This document shows positions 63,518-64,000 of a stretch of 64,000 nucleotides of DNA, piece after piece. Numbering within the stretch: the first letter of the stretch is position 1; each line of letters begins with the position of its first letter. The DNA is from Paramecium octaurelia. Its lineage: Eukaryota; Ciliophora; Oligohymenophorea; Peniculida; Parameciidae. A program made the translations under genes and the position numbers. Below the pieces are notes generated by a model. It did no database searches, was not told where the DNA came from, and saw nothing but the letters and a program-made list of their open reading frames with translations. Location of the stretch: NCBI GenBank assembly GCA_905182995.1, contig CAJJDP010000096.1, positions 274,200 through 338,199 on the forward strand. The letters run 5' to 3'.

Positions 63518-64000
63518 TCATACACACTCTGCTTTAATTAGTTTTTTAATTCTCGTTGCTAGTTTTGCCTGCCACATAAAACCTAAGGTATCTAATGTGA
63601 GGGAGTATGGAGTATTTATGAAGTCCATAGCTTTGTTAGGCTCCTAAAAGGGACAATTCTTCACAATACTCCTAACTGAGAGGATTTCTAAATAAATATT
63701 TTCCTTGTCATTTCCTCTTAATGATTCAAATTATCTCTTACTGATTTTCGTATCTTCCAATGATTAATTTATTTATTGGACAAGTATTGAGTTTTTTAAG
63801 ATTAACTTTTAGTCAAAATCCGTTACAGCTTGTGTGAATGCCTCTGTTCACTATCTTGTTACTTCCTTGCTCACATAAATCACTTCATCATCTGCATAGG
63901 CAAGTATTTCACATTAACTTATCTATAGATGTATAATTGATCATAAGTGTTGAATAAGAAACTTAACTTCTGAACATCTATTAAGTTATCATCCCTAATC
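63518..64000 (-). mobile_element. Degenerate reverse transcriptase fragment (LINE-like), runs off right edge
   Basis: The minus strand encodes EILAYADDEVIYVSKEVT; YADD at 63887-63898 is the catalytic box of reverse transcriptases, preceded in another frame by an LSFLFNTYDQLYIYR segment resembling the LSPxLFNxYI block. An in-frame TGA lies ~10 codons after YADD, and the frame differs on either side, so the ORF is broken. The downstream 125 codons (TEAFTQAVTDFD to LIKAECV) stay open to TGA 63518-63520. It is probably an old non-LTR retrotransposon remnant; the element ends are not visible. Confidence 0.55.

Overview
The window is macronuclear DNA of a Paramecium-type ciliate. Reading frames run freely through TAA and TAG and end only at TGA (ciliate code, TAA/TAG = Gln). 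Almost every gene carries 20-34 nt introns starting GTA or GTT. The DNA is very AT-rich, genes are packed tens of bases apart, and a trichocyst matrix protein gene is present. All gene models below were made by hand translation with TGA as the only stop. For most of them, total length minus the proposed introns was checked to be a multiple of three.

Layout. 0-10.6 kb: end of a P5-type ATPase, a NOT2/3/5-type CCR4-NOT subunit, ribosomal protein eL8, a TPR protein, an FCP1/SCP-type phosphatase, a coiled-coil protein, a drug/metabolite transporter, the tRNA thiolase CTU1/NCS6 and LSM14/Scd6. 11-18.7 kb: a PITSLRE-like CDK, a Cys-rich secreted protein, an R2R3-MYB factor, uracil phosphoribosyltransferase, an unknown protein and a Rab GTPase. 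18.7-34.2 kb: mostly unrecognised Gln/Ser/Lys-rich proteins, including an 1104-residue Gln-rich one, some possibly ciliary, plus a MORN protein. 34.3-41.8 kb: a protein kinase, a predicted pseudokinase, a gene-poor stretch with a possible relic, a GCN2/PEK-like kinase and the trichocyst matrix protein. 42-50.4 kb: an MFS transporter, mitochondrial NAD-isocitrate dehydrogenase, a membrane hybrid histidine kinase, an IQ-motif protein and an unknown. 51-64 kb: Cys-rich surface-antigen-like proteins, two propeller proteins, and a decayed reverse transcriptase with a YADD motif at the right edge.

Two stretches (about 1.29 and 1.35 kb) are repeated in direct tandem, each pair separated by exactly one N. 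These are almost certainly unmerged contig overlaps, so the truncated second copies of genes there should not be counted.

The genes do not form a pathway or operon. Recurrent themes are signalling (five kinase-like genes including the hybrid histidine kinase), translation and mRNA control (eL8, NOT, LSM14, CTU1, GCN2-like), and secretory/surface proteins. The most notable general feature is the intron set: at least nine introns require a 3' end of AAG rather than TAG, and several splice at a CAG just after an unused TAG. No tRNA, rRNA or CRISPR array was seen.
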